Origin: Clostridiales bacterium
GTDB lineage: Bacteria > Bacillota > Clostridia > Christensenellales > Aristaeellaceae
DNA: 32,584 nt
Assembly: GCA_015056265.1 (NCBI GenBank)
Contig: SVGR01000015.1
Span: forward strand, 1-32,584
Direction of reading: 5' to 3'
This document shows positions 22,808 through 31,412 of the stretch, piece by piece (position 1 is the stretch's first letter; the number at the start of each line of letters is the position of its first letter). The translations under genes were made by a program, and so were the position numbers. The notes under the pieces were generated by a model. The model was not told where the DNA came from. It was given only the letters and a program-made list of their open reading frames with translations, and ran no database searches.

Positions 22808-24603
22808 TGCAAGGTCCCCGGGGCGCAAGAGGCATGCCGGGCAAAGGCATGCCCCTGGATAAAAAGCCCGTTAATAAAAAAGCCACCCTGAAGCGGCTGC
22901 TGAAATACATGATGCATTTTAAATGGCTGCTGCTGCTTGCCCTGCTGTTGACCATCGCCTCCAATGCATTTTCCATGCTGGGCCCGCTGCTTTCCGGCAG
23001 CGCCATTGACTGCATTGCCCGGAAGGAAGGGGTGGACTTTGCCGGCGTGGCCCATTTTGCGCTGCTGATGCTGATTTTCTATCTGGTATCCGCCCTTCTT
23101 TCCTATCTTCTTCAGATCCTGATGGTGCATATCAGCCGAAGGGTGACCCTGCGGATGCGCCGGGATCTGTTTGAACGGCTCAGTGATATGCCGGTGGGCT
23201 ATATTGATACCCATCCGGTAGGGGATCTGATCAGCCGCATCTTTTATGATACCGATACCATCAATACCTCCTTGTCCTCAGACGTGGTGCATGTGCTGGC
23301 CAGTTCCTTCACCATCATCCTGTCGCTGGTGATGATGCTGTCCATTTCCCCGCTGCTGGTGCTGATCTTTGCTGTAACCATCCCCATGTCGCTGCTCATA
23401 ACCGCCTTCATCACCCGGCGCACCCAGCCCTTGTTCCGGCTGCGTTCCCGGAAGATGGGGGAACTGAATGATTTTTCTGAAGAAATGATCAGCGGCATGA
23501 AGACGCTGAAGGCCTATCATCAGGAGGATAACACCCTCTCTTCCCTGGATGAGCTGAATGAAGAAGTGGTGCAATCCTATTTCAAGAGCGAATACTATTC
23601 CTCCATGATGGGCCCCTCGGTAAACATGATCAACAACCTGTCCATGTCCCTGATCAGCGTATTCGGGGCGCTTATGTTCATGAACGGCCGCATCACCCCC
23701 GGCAATATCGCCTCTTTTGTGCAGTACAGCCGCCGCTTTTCCGGCCCCATCAATGAAATCGCCAATATATACGGGGAATTGCAATCTGCCATCGCCGCTG
23801 CCGATCGGGTATTCACCCTGCTGGATGAACCCCTGGAAAAGGCCGATGCAGAAAATGCCGTTGTTCTTGAAAATGTACAAGGGCAGGTGGAAATGCAGAA
23901 TGTTTCCTTCGGCTATACCCCGGGAAAAACCGTGCTGAAAAATCTGTCCTTCCAGGCCCGCAGCGGTGCCATGATCGCCATCGTGGGCCCCACCGGCGCC
24001 GGAAAAACCACCCTGATTAATCTGTTGATGCGCTTTTACGATATCGAATCCGGGCGCATCCTGGTGGACGGCAAGCCCATCGATGAAATTCAGCGGGCCA
24101 GCCTGCGTAAGGCCTATTCCATGGTGCTGCAGGATACCTGGCTGTTCTCCGGCACCATCTACGATAACATTGCCTACGCCAAGCCCGGTGCAACCCGGGA
24201 AGAGGTGGAGGCTGTTGCCAAGGCCGCAAAAATCCATCACTATATCATGAGCCTGCCGGAAGGATACGATACCGTAATCACAGATGACGGATCCAATATC
24301 TCCAAGGGCCAGAAGCAATTGCTCACCATCGCCCGGGCCATGCTGGTGGACGCCCATATGCTGATCCTGGACGAGGCCACCAGCAATGTGGATACCCGCA
24401 CTGAGGTACAAATCCAAAAAGCGATGCGGCTGCTGATGCGGGATAAAACATGCTTTGTGGTGGCCCACCGCCTCTCCACCATCAAAAATGCCGATTTAAT
24501 TCTGGTGGTGAAGGATGGCAACGTCATCGAGCGGGGCACCCATAAAGAGCTGATGAAGCAGAATGGGTTCTACCGAGAGATGTACAACGCCCAGTTCACA
24601 TGA
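22804..24603 (+). CDS. heterodimeric ABC exporter, half with the catalytic ATP site
   Basis: The 599-residue partner of the preceding half-transporter. A 30-residue Gly/Lys-rich N-terminal extension precedes six transmembrane helices (about 35-320). The nucleotide-binding domain has Walker A GPTGAGKT (395-402), intact Walker B ILDE (523-524) and H-loop His (H555 in VAHR). The ABC signature is noncanonical, ISKGQ (499-503), which in such pairs faces the degenerate Walker A/B of the other subunit. Together they give one working and one silent ATP site. The start overlaps the previous stop (ATGA) behind GGGAGGTGAAGAGG, so expression is coupled. A terminator follows at 24610. Confidence 0.94.
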   Translation: MMQGPRGARGMPGKGMPLDKKPVNKKATLKRLLKYMMHFKWLLLLALLLTIASNAFSMLGPLLSGSAIDCIARKEGVDFAGVAHFALLMLIFYLVSALLSYLLQILMVHISRRVTLRMRRDLFERLSDMPVGYIDTHPVGDLISRIFYDTDTINTSLSSDVVHVLASSFTIILSLVMMLSISPLLVLIFAVTIPMSLLITAFITRRTQPLFRLRSRKMGELNDFSEEMISGMKTLKAYHQEDNTLSSLDELNEEVVQSYFKSEYYSSMMGPSVNMINNLSMSLISVFGALMFMNGRITPGNIASFVQYSRRFSGPINEIANIYGELQSAIAAADRVFTLLDEPLEKADAENAVVLENVQGQVEMQNVSFGYTPGKTVLKNLSFQARSGAMIAIVGPTGAGKTTLINLLMRFYDIESGRILVDGKPIDEIQRASLRKAYSMVLQDTWLFSGTIYDNIAYAKPGATREEVEAVAKAAKIHHYIMSLPEGYDTVITDDGSNISKGQKQLLTIARAMLVDAHMLILDEATSNVDTRTEVQIQKAMRLLMRDKTCFVVAHRLSTIKNADLILVVKDGNVIERGTHKELMKQNGFYREMYNAQFT

Positions 24604-24609
24604 ATAAAC

Positions 24610-24644
24610 AAGCCTTCAGCACCCAAAATATGCTGAAGGCTTTT
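24610..24644 (+). terminator. terminator after the ABC operon
   Basis: A perfect 12-bp stem AAGCCTTCAGCA/TGCTGAAGGCTT with TTTT after it. On the minus strand the stem is followed by TTGTTTATTC, so it may also end the converging GIY-YIG transcript. Confidence 0.85.
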
Positions 24645-24678
24645 CAATACTGCGTGCCGACCAATGAAATATCAAGCA

Positions 24679-25536
24679 TCAGACAAGGGAAGAGAGACTT
24701 ACAGTTTCTATGTCGTTGATTGTCTGCCCCTGTCTGTTTTTCCATTCAATGCGGCCGTTGGCGCTGCGTCCCATAATGATGGATGCAGCAGCAGAAGGAC
24801 TGGAAAAAACATAATCTCTGGTAAAAGTCAATCGTTCATCGATCACACCGCCTGCAAGCAGCCGTTCTCTGAGCTTTTGAAGAAAGATGGGATAGCTATC
24901 GGTGATGGTTGGTGAAATCACTGAATCCTTAAACACCACAAAACCATCGGTCACAGGCATGCCCACGGCGCTCGCCCCTCTGGTGGTCTGAGTACGGAAT
25001 AACATATTCTGTTCCACAGGAAGCTGGGGCCTTTCCACCGCATCAAACACCTTATATCCCAATCCATTCACCAGCAGCCTGGTTTGATCAATGAATTCAA
25101 CCAGCATCGCTTGATCATATTCCGAAACTGAGCTGTTCACCGGCACCGAAGCATTCATCAATACAAACCGATTGGCGGTTTGCGCCAGATGATAAAATGC
25201 ATATTCCAATCGTTTTACATGGGCTTTGTTCAGGTTGTTATCCTTACTGATAACAGCAATGCACTCATCCCATTCCTCATGATCATTGATATGCTGCTTC
25301 AGACGGTGGAACATTTTTTCCGCTTCACCGATATAAACCGTATCGCACAAATCCCGATCCTTGCCAAACAGAAAATACACCCCCGTATGCTGGGCGTCCT
25401 GACGCAAGGAAAAATCCGCCATGGCAGCCCGGGAAATCTTATAGACCCGGCCGTTCCAATTCGATAATTCACCCATCATTAAATGATTGGGATTGCCACC
25501 GAAAATCAGAAAATGCATGGTTTTATCGTAAGCCAT
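24679..25536 (-). CDS. GIY-YIG nuclease-domain protein with a DUF4357-like C terminus
   Basis: A 285-residue protein. The N-terminal half holds a GIY-YIG nuclease module: TGVYFLFG (52-54 as GVY), VYIGEAE (68-70 as YIG), the conserved Arg in FHRLKQH (R78), and a Glu in VKRLEYAFYHLA. The C-terminal 60 residues (SAAASIIMGRSANGRIEWKN) resemble the DUF4357 domain often found with this nuclease. Such proteins are common in restriction or mobile contexts, but their target is unknown. The gene stands alone with its own promoter and flanking terminators. It looks AT-richer than its neighbours, a hint of acquisition. GGAGG lies seven bases before the ATG. Confidence 0.85.
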   Translation of the reverse strand: MAYDKTMHFLIFGGNPNHLMMGELSNWNGRVYKISRAAMADFSLRQDAQHTGVYFLFGKDRDLCDTVYIGEAEKMFHRLKQHINDHEEWDECIAVISKDNNLNKAHVKRLEYAFYHLAQTANRFVLMNASVPVNSSVSEYDQAMLVEFIDQTRLLVNGLGYKVFDAVERPQLPVEQNMLFRTQTTRGASAVGMPVTDGFVVFKDSVISPTITDSYPIFLQKLRERLLAGGVIDERLTFTRDYVFSSPSAAASIIMGRSANGRIEWKNRQGQTINDIETVSLSSLV

Positions 25537-25574
25537 TCTATGCCTCCGTCAATTCTTCTTATACCTTCCCATAA

Positions 25575-25603
25575 ACTGTACCACAGCTTTTAAAGAAGAA
25601 CAA
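25575..25603 (-). promoter_or_regulatory. promoter of the GIY-YIG gene
   Basis: Minus strand: TTGTTC (25603-25598), 17 bases, TACAGT (25580-25575). The leader is about 30 bases. Confidence 0.62.
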
Positions 25604-25611
25604 GCACAAAA

Positions 25612-25655
25612 CAAAAAAGCGGAATGCCGTAACAGCATTCTGCTTTTTGTTTTTG
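25612..25655 (-). terminator. ileS terminator
   Basis: Minus strand: AAAAAGC-A-GAATGC pairs with GCATTC-C-GCTTTTT, then TGTTTTGTG. The arms are long and the tail T-rich on both strands. It lies about 15 bases past the ileS stop. Confidence 0.88.
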
Positions 25656-25669
25656 GGCAATCCGGAAAA

Positions 25670-28600
25670 TCAGGCCTTCTGCACGCCCAGAGTAGCCTTT
25701 TTGCCGTTGATATCCCATGCCTGGGTAACGCCGTCTTCGGGGGCGGATTCATAGCAAACGTTCAGAGAAAGCACGCCCTTTTCAATCATCTGCTGGAATT
25801 CCTTCACGGCTTCCACCACCGCTTCATCACCCTGGCAGAAAACGTTGATCCGGTCGGTCACGTCAAAGCCGGCGTCCTTGCGCATGGTCTGCAGCTTGGA
25901 GATCACTTCCCGGGCGTAGCCTTCCCGGATGAGAGCATCGGTGAGATTGGTATCCAGCACCACGGTGAGCTTGCCCTCTACCTGAGAGGTGAAGCCTTCC
26001 TTCTTCACGGCCTCCACCAGAATATCTTCCTTATTCAGGATGATTTCGGTGCCGTCGATTGTGAGGGTATAGGTTTCGCCCCGTTCAAAGGCGGCCACCA
26101 CTTCATTTCCGTTCAGCTTCTGCAGTTCGCCCCGCATCTTGCCCAGGAAGCGGCCGTAGCGGGATTTCAGGGTCATAAAGTTGGGCTTGAGATCGTAGTT
26201 GACGAATTCGCTGGCGTCCTTGATGAAGTGGACGGTCTTCACGTTCAGCTCATCTTCTACCAGGGACTGATAGGCCTCGCCGAAATCAGCGCCGGAAACA
26301 TAGAGGTTGGAAAGGGGCTGACGGACCTTCATGTTGCTCAGGTTCCGGCAGGCGCGGCCCAACTGCACCACCGTTTCCACTGCGGCCATCTGGGCTTCCA
26401 CGTCGGCGTCGATCATGGATTCATCGCAGACGGGGAAATCGCACAGATGCACGGATTCGGGGGCGGTTTCATCCACGGTGCGCACCACATTCTGATAGAT
26501 GGATTCGGAGATGAAGGGCAGATAGGGCGCCACCACCTTCACCAGGGTGGAAAGCACGGTATAGAGGGTAATGAAAGCGGCTTCCTTATCTTCCGCCATG
26601 CCCTTGCCCCAGAACCGATCCCGGTTCAGGCGCACATACCAGTTGGACAGCTCATCCACAAAATCGCTGAGCCTGCGGGCCGATTCGGGAATACGGTAGG
26701 CGGAAAGATCCTCATCCACGCCCTTGATCACGGTGTTGAGCCGGCTGAGCACCCACTTATCCATCAGGGTCAGCCTGGCCTTGGAAAGATCGTGCCGGGT
26801 GGGGTCAAACTGATCGATATCCGCATAGAGGATATAGAAGTAGTAGGTGTTCCACAGGGTGGTCATAAACTTCCGGGGGCCTTCGTTCAGGGCGTCCTCA
26901 TGGAAGCGGCAGGGAAGCCAGGGGGCGCTGGAGGTATAGAAGAACCAGCGGATGGCATCCGCGCCCTGCTTTTCCAATACCACCTTGGGATCCACCACGT
27001 TGCCCAGATGCTTGCTCATCTTCCGGCCGTCCTTATCCTGCACATGGCCCAGCACAACGCAATTCTGGAAAGGCGCGGTGCCAAAGATCAGAGTAGAAAT
27101 GGCCAGCAGGGTATAGAACCAGCCTCTCGTCTGGTCGATAGCCTCGGAAATGAAATTGGCAGGGAAACGGGCTTCGAATTTTTCTTTGTTTTCAAAGGGA
27201 TAGTGCCACTGGGCGAAGGGCATGGAGCCGGAATCGTACCAGCAGTCGATTACATCCTTGACCCGGTGCATGGGCTTGCCGCAGTGGGGACACTTGATCA
27301 CCACTTCGTCGATATAGGGCCGATGCAGTTCGGGCAGGTTCACTTCGCCGATGGCCATATCCTTCAGTTCCTGGCGGCTGCCGATCACGTGGATATGCCC
27401 GTGTTCACACTGCCAGATGGGCAGGGGGGTGCCCCAATAACGCTCACGGGAGAGACCCCAGTCATGGACGTTTTCCAGCCAGGTGCCCATGCGGCCTTCC
27501 TTGATGTTATCGGGATACCAGTTGACGGAGCGGTTATTGGCCACCAGCTGATCCCGCAGGGCGGTCATCTTGATGTACCAGGTGGGCCGGGGATAATACA
27601 GCAGGGGCTGATCGCAGCGCCAGCAGAAGGGATAATCATGGGTAAAGGGAACGGCGGCGAAGAGCAGGCCCCGGGCCTTCAGATCCTCCAGGATCAGCTT
27701 ATCCGCATCCTTCACAAATACGCCGGGCCAGAGGGTTTCTTCCGTCATACGGCCCTGGGTATCCACGAAATTCACGAAGGGCAGCCCGTTTTCATTGCAC
27801 ACCCGATTATCGTCTTCACCAAAGGCAGGGGCGATATGCACGATACCGGAGCCGTCCGTCATAGTGACGTAATCATCGCATACCACATACCAGGCCTGTT
27901 TATCCAGCTTGCCCACGGCGAAATCAAACAGGGGCACATATTCCATGCCCTTCAGTTCCTCACCGGGCATTTCGGCCAGGATTTCCACCTGCTTATCCGG
28001 GAATACGGCGGGGATCAATTCCTTGGCCATGATGTAGGTAAGGCCGTCTACGGTAAAGCGGGCATAGGTATCCCGGGGATTGACGCACAGGGCCAGGTTG
28101 CTGGGCAGGGTCCAGGGGGTGGTGGTCCATGCCAGCAGATAGGTATTCTCTTCCCCCTTCACAGGGAAGCGCACATAGGCGGAGGTTTCCTTTACATTCT
28201 TATAGCCCTGGGCCACTTCATGGCTGGACAGGGCGGTGCCGCAGCGGGGGCAATAGGGGGCGATTTTATGGCCCAGGTAGAGCAGGCCCTTTTCATGAAT
28301 CTTTTTCAGGCTCCACCATTCGGATTCGATATAGTCATCCTTATACGTCACATAAGGATCCTCCATATCCACCCAGTAGCCAACCCGATCGCTCATTTCT
28401 TCCCATTCATGCAGGTATTTCCATACGGATTCCTTGCATTCCTTGATGAAGGGCTCGATACCGTATTGTTCGATCTGGGGCTTGCCGTCCAGGCCCAGCT
28501 TCTTTTCCACTTCCAGCTCCACGGGCAGGCCATGGGTATCCCAACCGGCCTTGCGCAGCACGGAATGGCCCTTCATGGTCTGGAACCGGGGGATCAGATC

Positions 28601-28798
28601 CTTGATAGCGCGGGTTTCCACATGGCCGATGTGGGGCCGACCGTTGGCAGTGGGGGGGCCGTCAAAGAACGTGAACGTGCTTTCTGCGTTATCCCGGGCA
28701 TGGAAGCTCTTCTTCACGATATCGTGCTCTTTCCAGAAAGAAAGCACTTCCTTTTCCCGGGCCACGAAGTTCATGTCGGTAGTGACCTTTTTGTACAT
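25670..28798 (-). CDS. ileS: isoleucyl-tRNA synthetase, type 2 (eukaryote-like)
   Basis: IleRS charges tRNA-Ile. The 1042 residues and the catalytic region (GRPHIGHVETRAIKDLIPRF, HIGH at 56-59; GWDTHGLPVE; KMSKH at 593-597) match the long, eukaryote-like class of IleRS found in Clostridia and some other bacteria. A zinc-knuckle-like YCPRCG is at 182-187, the editing domain follows in the 200-400 region (TTPWTLPSNLA, GSGIVHIAPAFGEDD), then the anticodon-binding region with WYVRLNRDRFWG. Type 2 enzymes are generally less sensitive to mupirocin; this is inference here. AGGAGG lies six bases before the ATG. The gene is controlled by a T-box leader, and a structured repeat lies between that leader and the start codon. 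Confidence 0.97.
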   Translation of the reverse strand: MYKKVTTDMNFVAREKEVLSFWKEHDIVKKSFHARDNAESTFTFFDGPPTANGRPHIGHVETRAIKDLIPRFQTMKGHSVLRKAGWDTHGLPVELEVEKKLGLDGKPQIEQYGIEPFIKECKESVWKYLHEWEEMSDRVGYWVDMEDPYVTYKDDYIESEWWSLKKIHEKGLLYLGHKIAPYCPRCGTALSSHEVAQGYKNVKETSAYVRFPVKGEENTYLLAWTTTPWTLPSNLALCVNPRDTYARFTVDGLTYIMAKELIPAVFPDKQVEILAEMPGEELKGMEYVPLFDFAVGKLDKQAWYVVCDDYVTMTDGSGIVHIAPAFGEDDNRVCNENGLPFVNFVDTQGRMTEETLWPGVFVKDADKLILEDLKARGLLFAAVPFTHDYPFCWRCDQPLLYYPRPTWYIKMTALRDQLVANNRSVNWYPDNIKEGRMGTWLENVHDWGLSRERYWGTPLPIWQCEHGHIHVIGSRQELKDMAIGEVNLPELHRPYIDEVVIKCPHCGKPMHRVKDVIDCWYDSGSMPFAQWHYPFENKEKFEARFPANFISEAIDQTRGWFYTLLAISTLIFGTAPFQNCVVLGHVQDKDGRKMSKHLGNVVDPKVVLEKQGADAIRWFFYTSSAPWLPCRFHEDALNEGPRKFMTTLWNTYYFYILYADIDQFDPTRHDLSKARLTLMDKWVLSRLNTVIKGVDEDLSAYRIPESARRLSDFVDELSNWYVRLNRDRFWGKGMAEDKEAAFITLYTVLSTLVKVVAPYLPFISESIYQNVVRTVDETAPESVHLCDFPVCDESMIDADVEAQMAAVETVVQLGRACRNLSNMKVRQPLSNLYVSGADFGEAYQSLVEDELNVKTVHFIKDASEFVNYDLKPNFMTLKSRYGRFLGKMRGELQKLNGNEVVAAFERGETYTLTIDGTEIILNKEDILVEAVKKEGFTSQVEGKLTVVLDTNLTDALIREGYAREVISKLQTMRKDAGFDVTDRINVFCQGDEAVVEAVKEFQQMIEKGVLSLNVCYESAPEDGVTQAWDINGKKATLGVQKA

Positions 28799-28852
28799 GA
28801 TGATCCTCCTAACAATTTATCAGCAGATGATTGGAAATGAAATAACTTGGAT

Positions 28853-28965
28853 TTTCTACCATTCTCGGAGAAACCTGTTGATTTCCTGCACCCAATGAAT
28901 TACCCGAGTTGGTTTTTGGTGGGGGTGCGGGGGAGGTATTTTTGACTCAAAAATACCTCCCCCGC
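28853..28965 (+). repeat. structured repeat element, copy B
   Basis: A 5-bp hairpin TTTCT/AGAAA with an 11-base loop (28853-28873) opens it. The shared ATTTCCTGCAC (28881-28891) and GGTTTTTGGTGGGGGTGCGG come next. A 17-19-bp hairpin of perfect arms (28927-28945 and 28947-28965) ends it, GC-rich at the base and A/T at the tip. The hairpin lies 12 bases from the end of the T-box terminator, inside the ileS leader and antisense to ileS. No T run follows on either strand. Confidence 0.85.
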
Positions 28966-28976
28966 AATACCTCAAC

Positions 28977-29198
28977 AAAAAAGACCCATCCCACGACATG
29001 GGACGGATCTTGTATCCGTGGTACCACCCAAGTTGGCGAAAAAAATCGCCCGCTTATGCATCCTTTTATCGGGGATGAATCGCCGGTTCTTCAACCGGAG
29101 GCTCCAAAGTGATCCGGCGCCGCGCCGCCTGCCGGGCTTCCACCTTGCCCCGGCTCTCTTGAAAGCGGTTCTGCGGGCCCGTCTTTTTCAACGCCCAC
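28977..29198 (-). promoter_or_regulatory. T-box leader of ileS, AUC (Ile) specifier
   Basis: On the minus strand: stem I with the distal AGAGAGCCGGGG and GGTGGAAGCCCGG elements; a specifier loop GGATCACTTTGGAG with codon ATC (29113-29111); the T-box core GGGTGGTACCACGG (29029-29016); and a terminator hairpin GATCCGTCCCA/TGGGATGGGTC followed by six Ts (29009-28977). Uncharged tRNA-Ile would pair with the specifier and with the T-box bulge, form the antiterminator and allow ileS transcription. The layout is standard, except that about 180 bases with a repeat element lie between the terminator and the ileS start. Confidence 0.95.
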
Positions 29199-29204
29199 TT
29201 GAAT

Positions 29205-29233
29205 ATTATAAGTCACTTTGTCTGTTTTGTAAA
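29205..29233 (-). promoter_or_regulatory. ileS promoter
   Basis: Minus strand: TTTACA (29233-29228), 17 bases, perfect TATAAT (29210-29205). The start site falls right at the T-box 5' end. Confidence 0.85.
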
Positions 29234-29238
29234 GCAGG

Positions 29239-29257
29239 AAAAGGCTGAAAAACAGCC
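29239..29257 (-). terminator. probable terminator after the second DHH gene
   Basis: Minus strand: GGCTG, loop of five Ts, CAGCC, then TTTTCC. The stem is only 5 bp. It directly precedes the ileS promoter. Confidence 0.5.
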
Positions 29258-29277
29258 GCTTTCCGAAGAATCCCCGC

Positions 29278-30264
29278 TTACATCCAGCCCTCGTGGGTTT
29301 CTTTATATTCCTTCACCGCCTGATCGGCGTCATGAAGAAGGGATTGCACCTCTTCCTGGGTATAAACCGTAGCGCCGCTGGCGCAGGCATGGCCGCCGCC
29401 CCGATAATTTTCCGCCACCTGATTGATGGCCATAAACCGGCTGCGCAGCCGCACCCGGATGGTTTCCATCTCATCGCCGCTTTCGATAAAGGCGATCCAG
29501 CACAGGCAACCGCGGATGGCCTCCAGGGCAGAAATAGCGGTGCAGGCCTCCTCAAAGGAAAGGTCGAACTCCCGCTGGGCCGCCTTGCTGATGTAAATAG
29601 AGGCTACGCCGTGGGGAGAAAGCTGCATCTGATCATACACATAGGATTTGAATTTCAGCGAATCAAAATCCTTAAGATACAGATGCGCGTAGAGAAGCTC
29701 CGTATCGATACCCTGATCCAGCATCAATCCCGCCAGCCGCATGGTATCCCCGCTGACGCCCTCATAGCGGAAGCGGCCCGAATCGGTCACCATGCCGGTG
29801 AAAATGCAGGTCGCCGCCCGGCTGGTGATCTTCAGCTGATCCTGAAACGCGCCATAGAAAGCAGCTATCATTTCACAGGCGGAGGATCGCTCTTCCTCCA
29901 CCCACATCAGATCCCCATAGGGGCTGCGGTTGATGTGATGATCAATTTTGATCAACTCCTTGCACAGCTTGTACTTCTGATTGGAAATGCGTTCCTCATT
30001 GCCGGTATCGATGACAATGCCCAGAGCGCTCTGATAAATCTCATCCGCCACATCCTCGTCATCCGGGCCCATAAAGGAAAGATAATCGGAGACCTGTTCG
30101 TCAATAATGAAAACTTCTTTTTCCGGGAAGGTGGCCTGCAAAATGGCCTTCAGCCCCTTGGTGGAGCCCACGCAATCCCCGTCCAGGCGGATATGACGGA
30201 AGATCATGATCCTGTCATATTCCCTGATTTTTTTTAAGATCGCTTCCTTGATATCAAGATTCAT
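29278..30264 (-). CDS. DHH/DHHA1 phosphoesterase (NrnA-like), divergent second copy
   Basis: A 328-residue cytosolic phosphoesterase of the DHH family, whose members (NrnA and relatives) cut short oligonucleotides, pAp or pApA with Mn2+. Motifs: HIRLDGDCVGS in place of the usual HxxPDGDAIGS, VIDTGNEER, the name-giving IDHH, TGMVTDSGRFRYEG, and the C-terminal DHHA1 motif GGGHACASGA. The Asp ligands are kept although the first motif has drifted. It overlaps the upstream paralog by four bases (ATGA), with GGAGG ahead of the start, so the two proteins are co-translated. The degree of similarity points to a tandem duplication, and the products may form a complex or differ in substrate. Confidence 0.9.
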   Translation of the reverse strand: MNLDIKEAILKKIREYDRIMIFRHIRLDGDCVGSTKGLKAILQATFPEKEVFIIDEQVSDYLSFMGPDDEDVADEIYQSALGIVIDTGNEERISNQKYKLCKELIKIDHHINRSPYGDLMWVEEERSSACEMIAAFYGAFQDQLKITSRAATCIFTGMVTDSGRFRYEGVSGDTMRLAGLMLDQGIDTELLYAHLYLKDFDSLKFKSYVYDQMQLSPHGVASIYISKAAQREFDLSFEEACTAISALEAIRGCLCWIAFIESGDEMETIRVRLRSRFMAINQVAENYRGGGHACASGATVYTQEEVQSLLHDADQAVKEYKETHEGWM

Positions 30265-31202
30265 TGGTTTTCCTCCATGATCTGATCCAGATCGGCCAGC
30301 ATGGCCATGGCCGCATCCCGGTTTTCCACGGTAGCGCCGCTGGCCTTCTGATGGCCGCCGCCGCCGTATTTCACGGCAATGGGATTGATATTAAACCGGC
30401 TGGAGCGCAGCTCGCACAGCACGCCCTTTTCCGTTTCCGTAAAATTCACCCAAATATCCACGCCACGGATATCCGCCATTACGCCCACCATCCCCCGGGA
30501 AATGGTAAAGGTATCCGCCTGCAGGGAAGCCATTTCTTCCTTGGTGGTGTAGATATAAGCCACATTCTTTTCAGTGAACCGAATTTTCAGCACATAGCTG
30601 GCCCGCAGCTTCATCATTTCAAAATCATCGGCATAGAGATTCCGATAGATTTCGTTGGTGTCGATCTGCTGCTCCATCAGGAAGGAGGCCAGGGCAAAGG
30701 TCTGCTTGGTCGTGGCGTCATAGCGGAAGCGCCCGGAATCAGTGACCATGCCGGTAAACAGGGATTGAGCGGCAATTTTTGATACCTTCCAGCCGCATTC
30801 CCTGGCGCAGGCGGCAATCAGCCCGCAGCAGCTTTCGAAGCTGGTGTCGGTCACCTCCACCTCCGCAATTTTTTCGCAGAAGATGTGGTGATCCATCCGG
30901 GCGGTCATTTTCGCCATCGTGTAACGTTCATCACTGATGAGATGCCGGGCAGAGGTATCCAGAATGATGGCCAGGGCATTTTCGTATACGCTGTCATCGA
31001 TCTGATCCATCTGGGAATCCGCCATAAAGCCGTAGCGCCCGGCCCCATCCCCTACCATATATACCCGCTTTTCGGGGAAATTTTCGCAGATCAGATGCTT
31101 TAATCCCACCTGACTGCCAATGGCGTCCCCATCCGGATGATGATGACGGTGGATCACGATCGTATCATGCGCTTTGATAGCGGAAAGAATATTTTCAAAC
31201 AT
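30261..31202 (-). CDS. DHH/DHHA1 phosphoesterase (NrnA-like), first copy
   Basis: A 313-residue DHH-family phosphoesterase with canonical motifs: HRHHHPDGDAIGS (residues 18-30), ILDTSARH, MDHHI, FTGMVTDSGRFRYDA, and the DHHA1 end YGGGGHQKASGA. The NrnA group degrades 2-5 nt RNA, pAp and c-di-AMP breakdown product pApA (family knowledge). Which of these is used here is not decided. AGGAGGT lies five bases before the ATG. A GGAATTCGGAATGC repeat abuts the ribosome site. It heads a two-gene unit with the second copy; no clear promoter was found in the repeat-filled 340-base gap upstream, so read-through from ddl is possible. Confidence 0.93.
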   Translation of the reverse strand: MFENILSAIKAHDTIVIHRHHHPDGDAIGSQVGLKHLICENFPEKRVYMVGDGAGRYGFMADSQMDQIDDSVYENALAIILDTSARHLISDERYTMAKMTARMDHHIFCEKIAEVEVTDTSFESCCGLIAACARECGWKVSKIAAQSLFTGMVTDSGRFRYDATTKQTFALASFLMEQQIDTNEIYRNLYADDFEMMKLRASYVLKIRFTEKNVAYIYTTKEEMASLQADTFTISRGMVGVMADIRGVDIWVNFTETEKGVLCELRSSRFNINPIAVKYGGGGHQKASGATVENRDAAMAMLADLDQIMEENQ

Positions 31203-31214
31203 ACGTACCTCCTG

Positions 31215-31248
31215 GGAATTCGGAATGCGGAATTCGGAATGCGGAATT
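31215..31248. repeat. GGAATTCGGAATGC direct repeat
   Basis: A 14-base unit GGAATTCGGAATGC occurs at 31215-31228 and 31229-31242 and is followed by GGAATT. The same motif forms the inverted repeat at 9188-9287. It lies a few bases upstream of the AGGAGGT ribosome site of the DHH gene. Confidence 0.85.
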
Positions 31249-31305
31249 GAGTTTCACCGCATTCCCTGCACATCTCCGATTGCATTTCTTATGCTTCTCA
31301 AATTT

Positions 31306-31404
31306 TTATCCCAAGCATCCCTGAGAAATCAGTTAATTTCCTGCACTCTAGAAATATCCATTTAAAAGTTTTTAGGGATGGGTGTTCTTTTTCTCAAAAA
31401 GAAC
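31306..31404 (+). repeat. structured repeat element, copy C (short hairpin)
   Basis: A 5-bp hairpin TTATC/GAGAA with one mismatch and a 12-base loop opens it. It then has ATTTCCTGCAC (31336-31346, identical to copy B) and TTTTTAGGGATGGGTG. The closing hairpin is short, GTTCTTTTT/AAAAAGAAC (9 bp, loop CTC), lacking the GC-rich lower stem of the other copies. It is in tandem with copy D. Confidence 0.8.
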
Positions 31405-31412
31405 GATCACTA

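Noticed and set aside
26228-28840. An open frame of about 870 codons on the plus strand, antisense to ileS.
   Set aside because: It is Gly/His/Pro-rich, has no recognisable domain, lies wholly opposite a clear ileS, and arises from codon bias in high-GC coding DNA.
31215-31248. A short CRISPR-like array in the GGAATTCGGAATGC repeat.
   Set aside because: The units are contiguous with no unique spacers and no cas genes are present.
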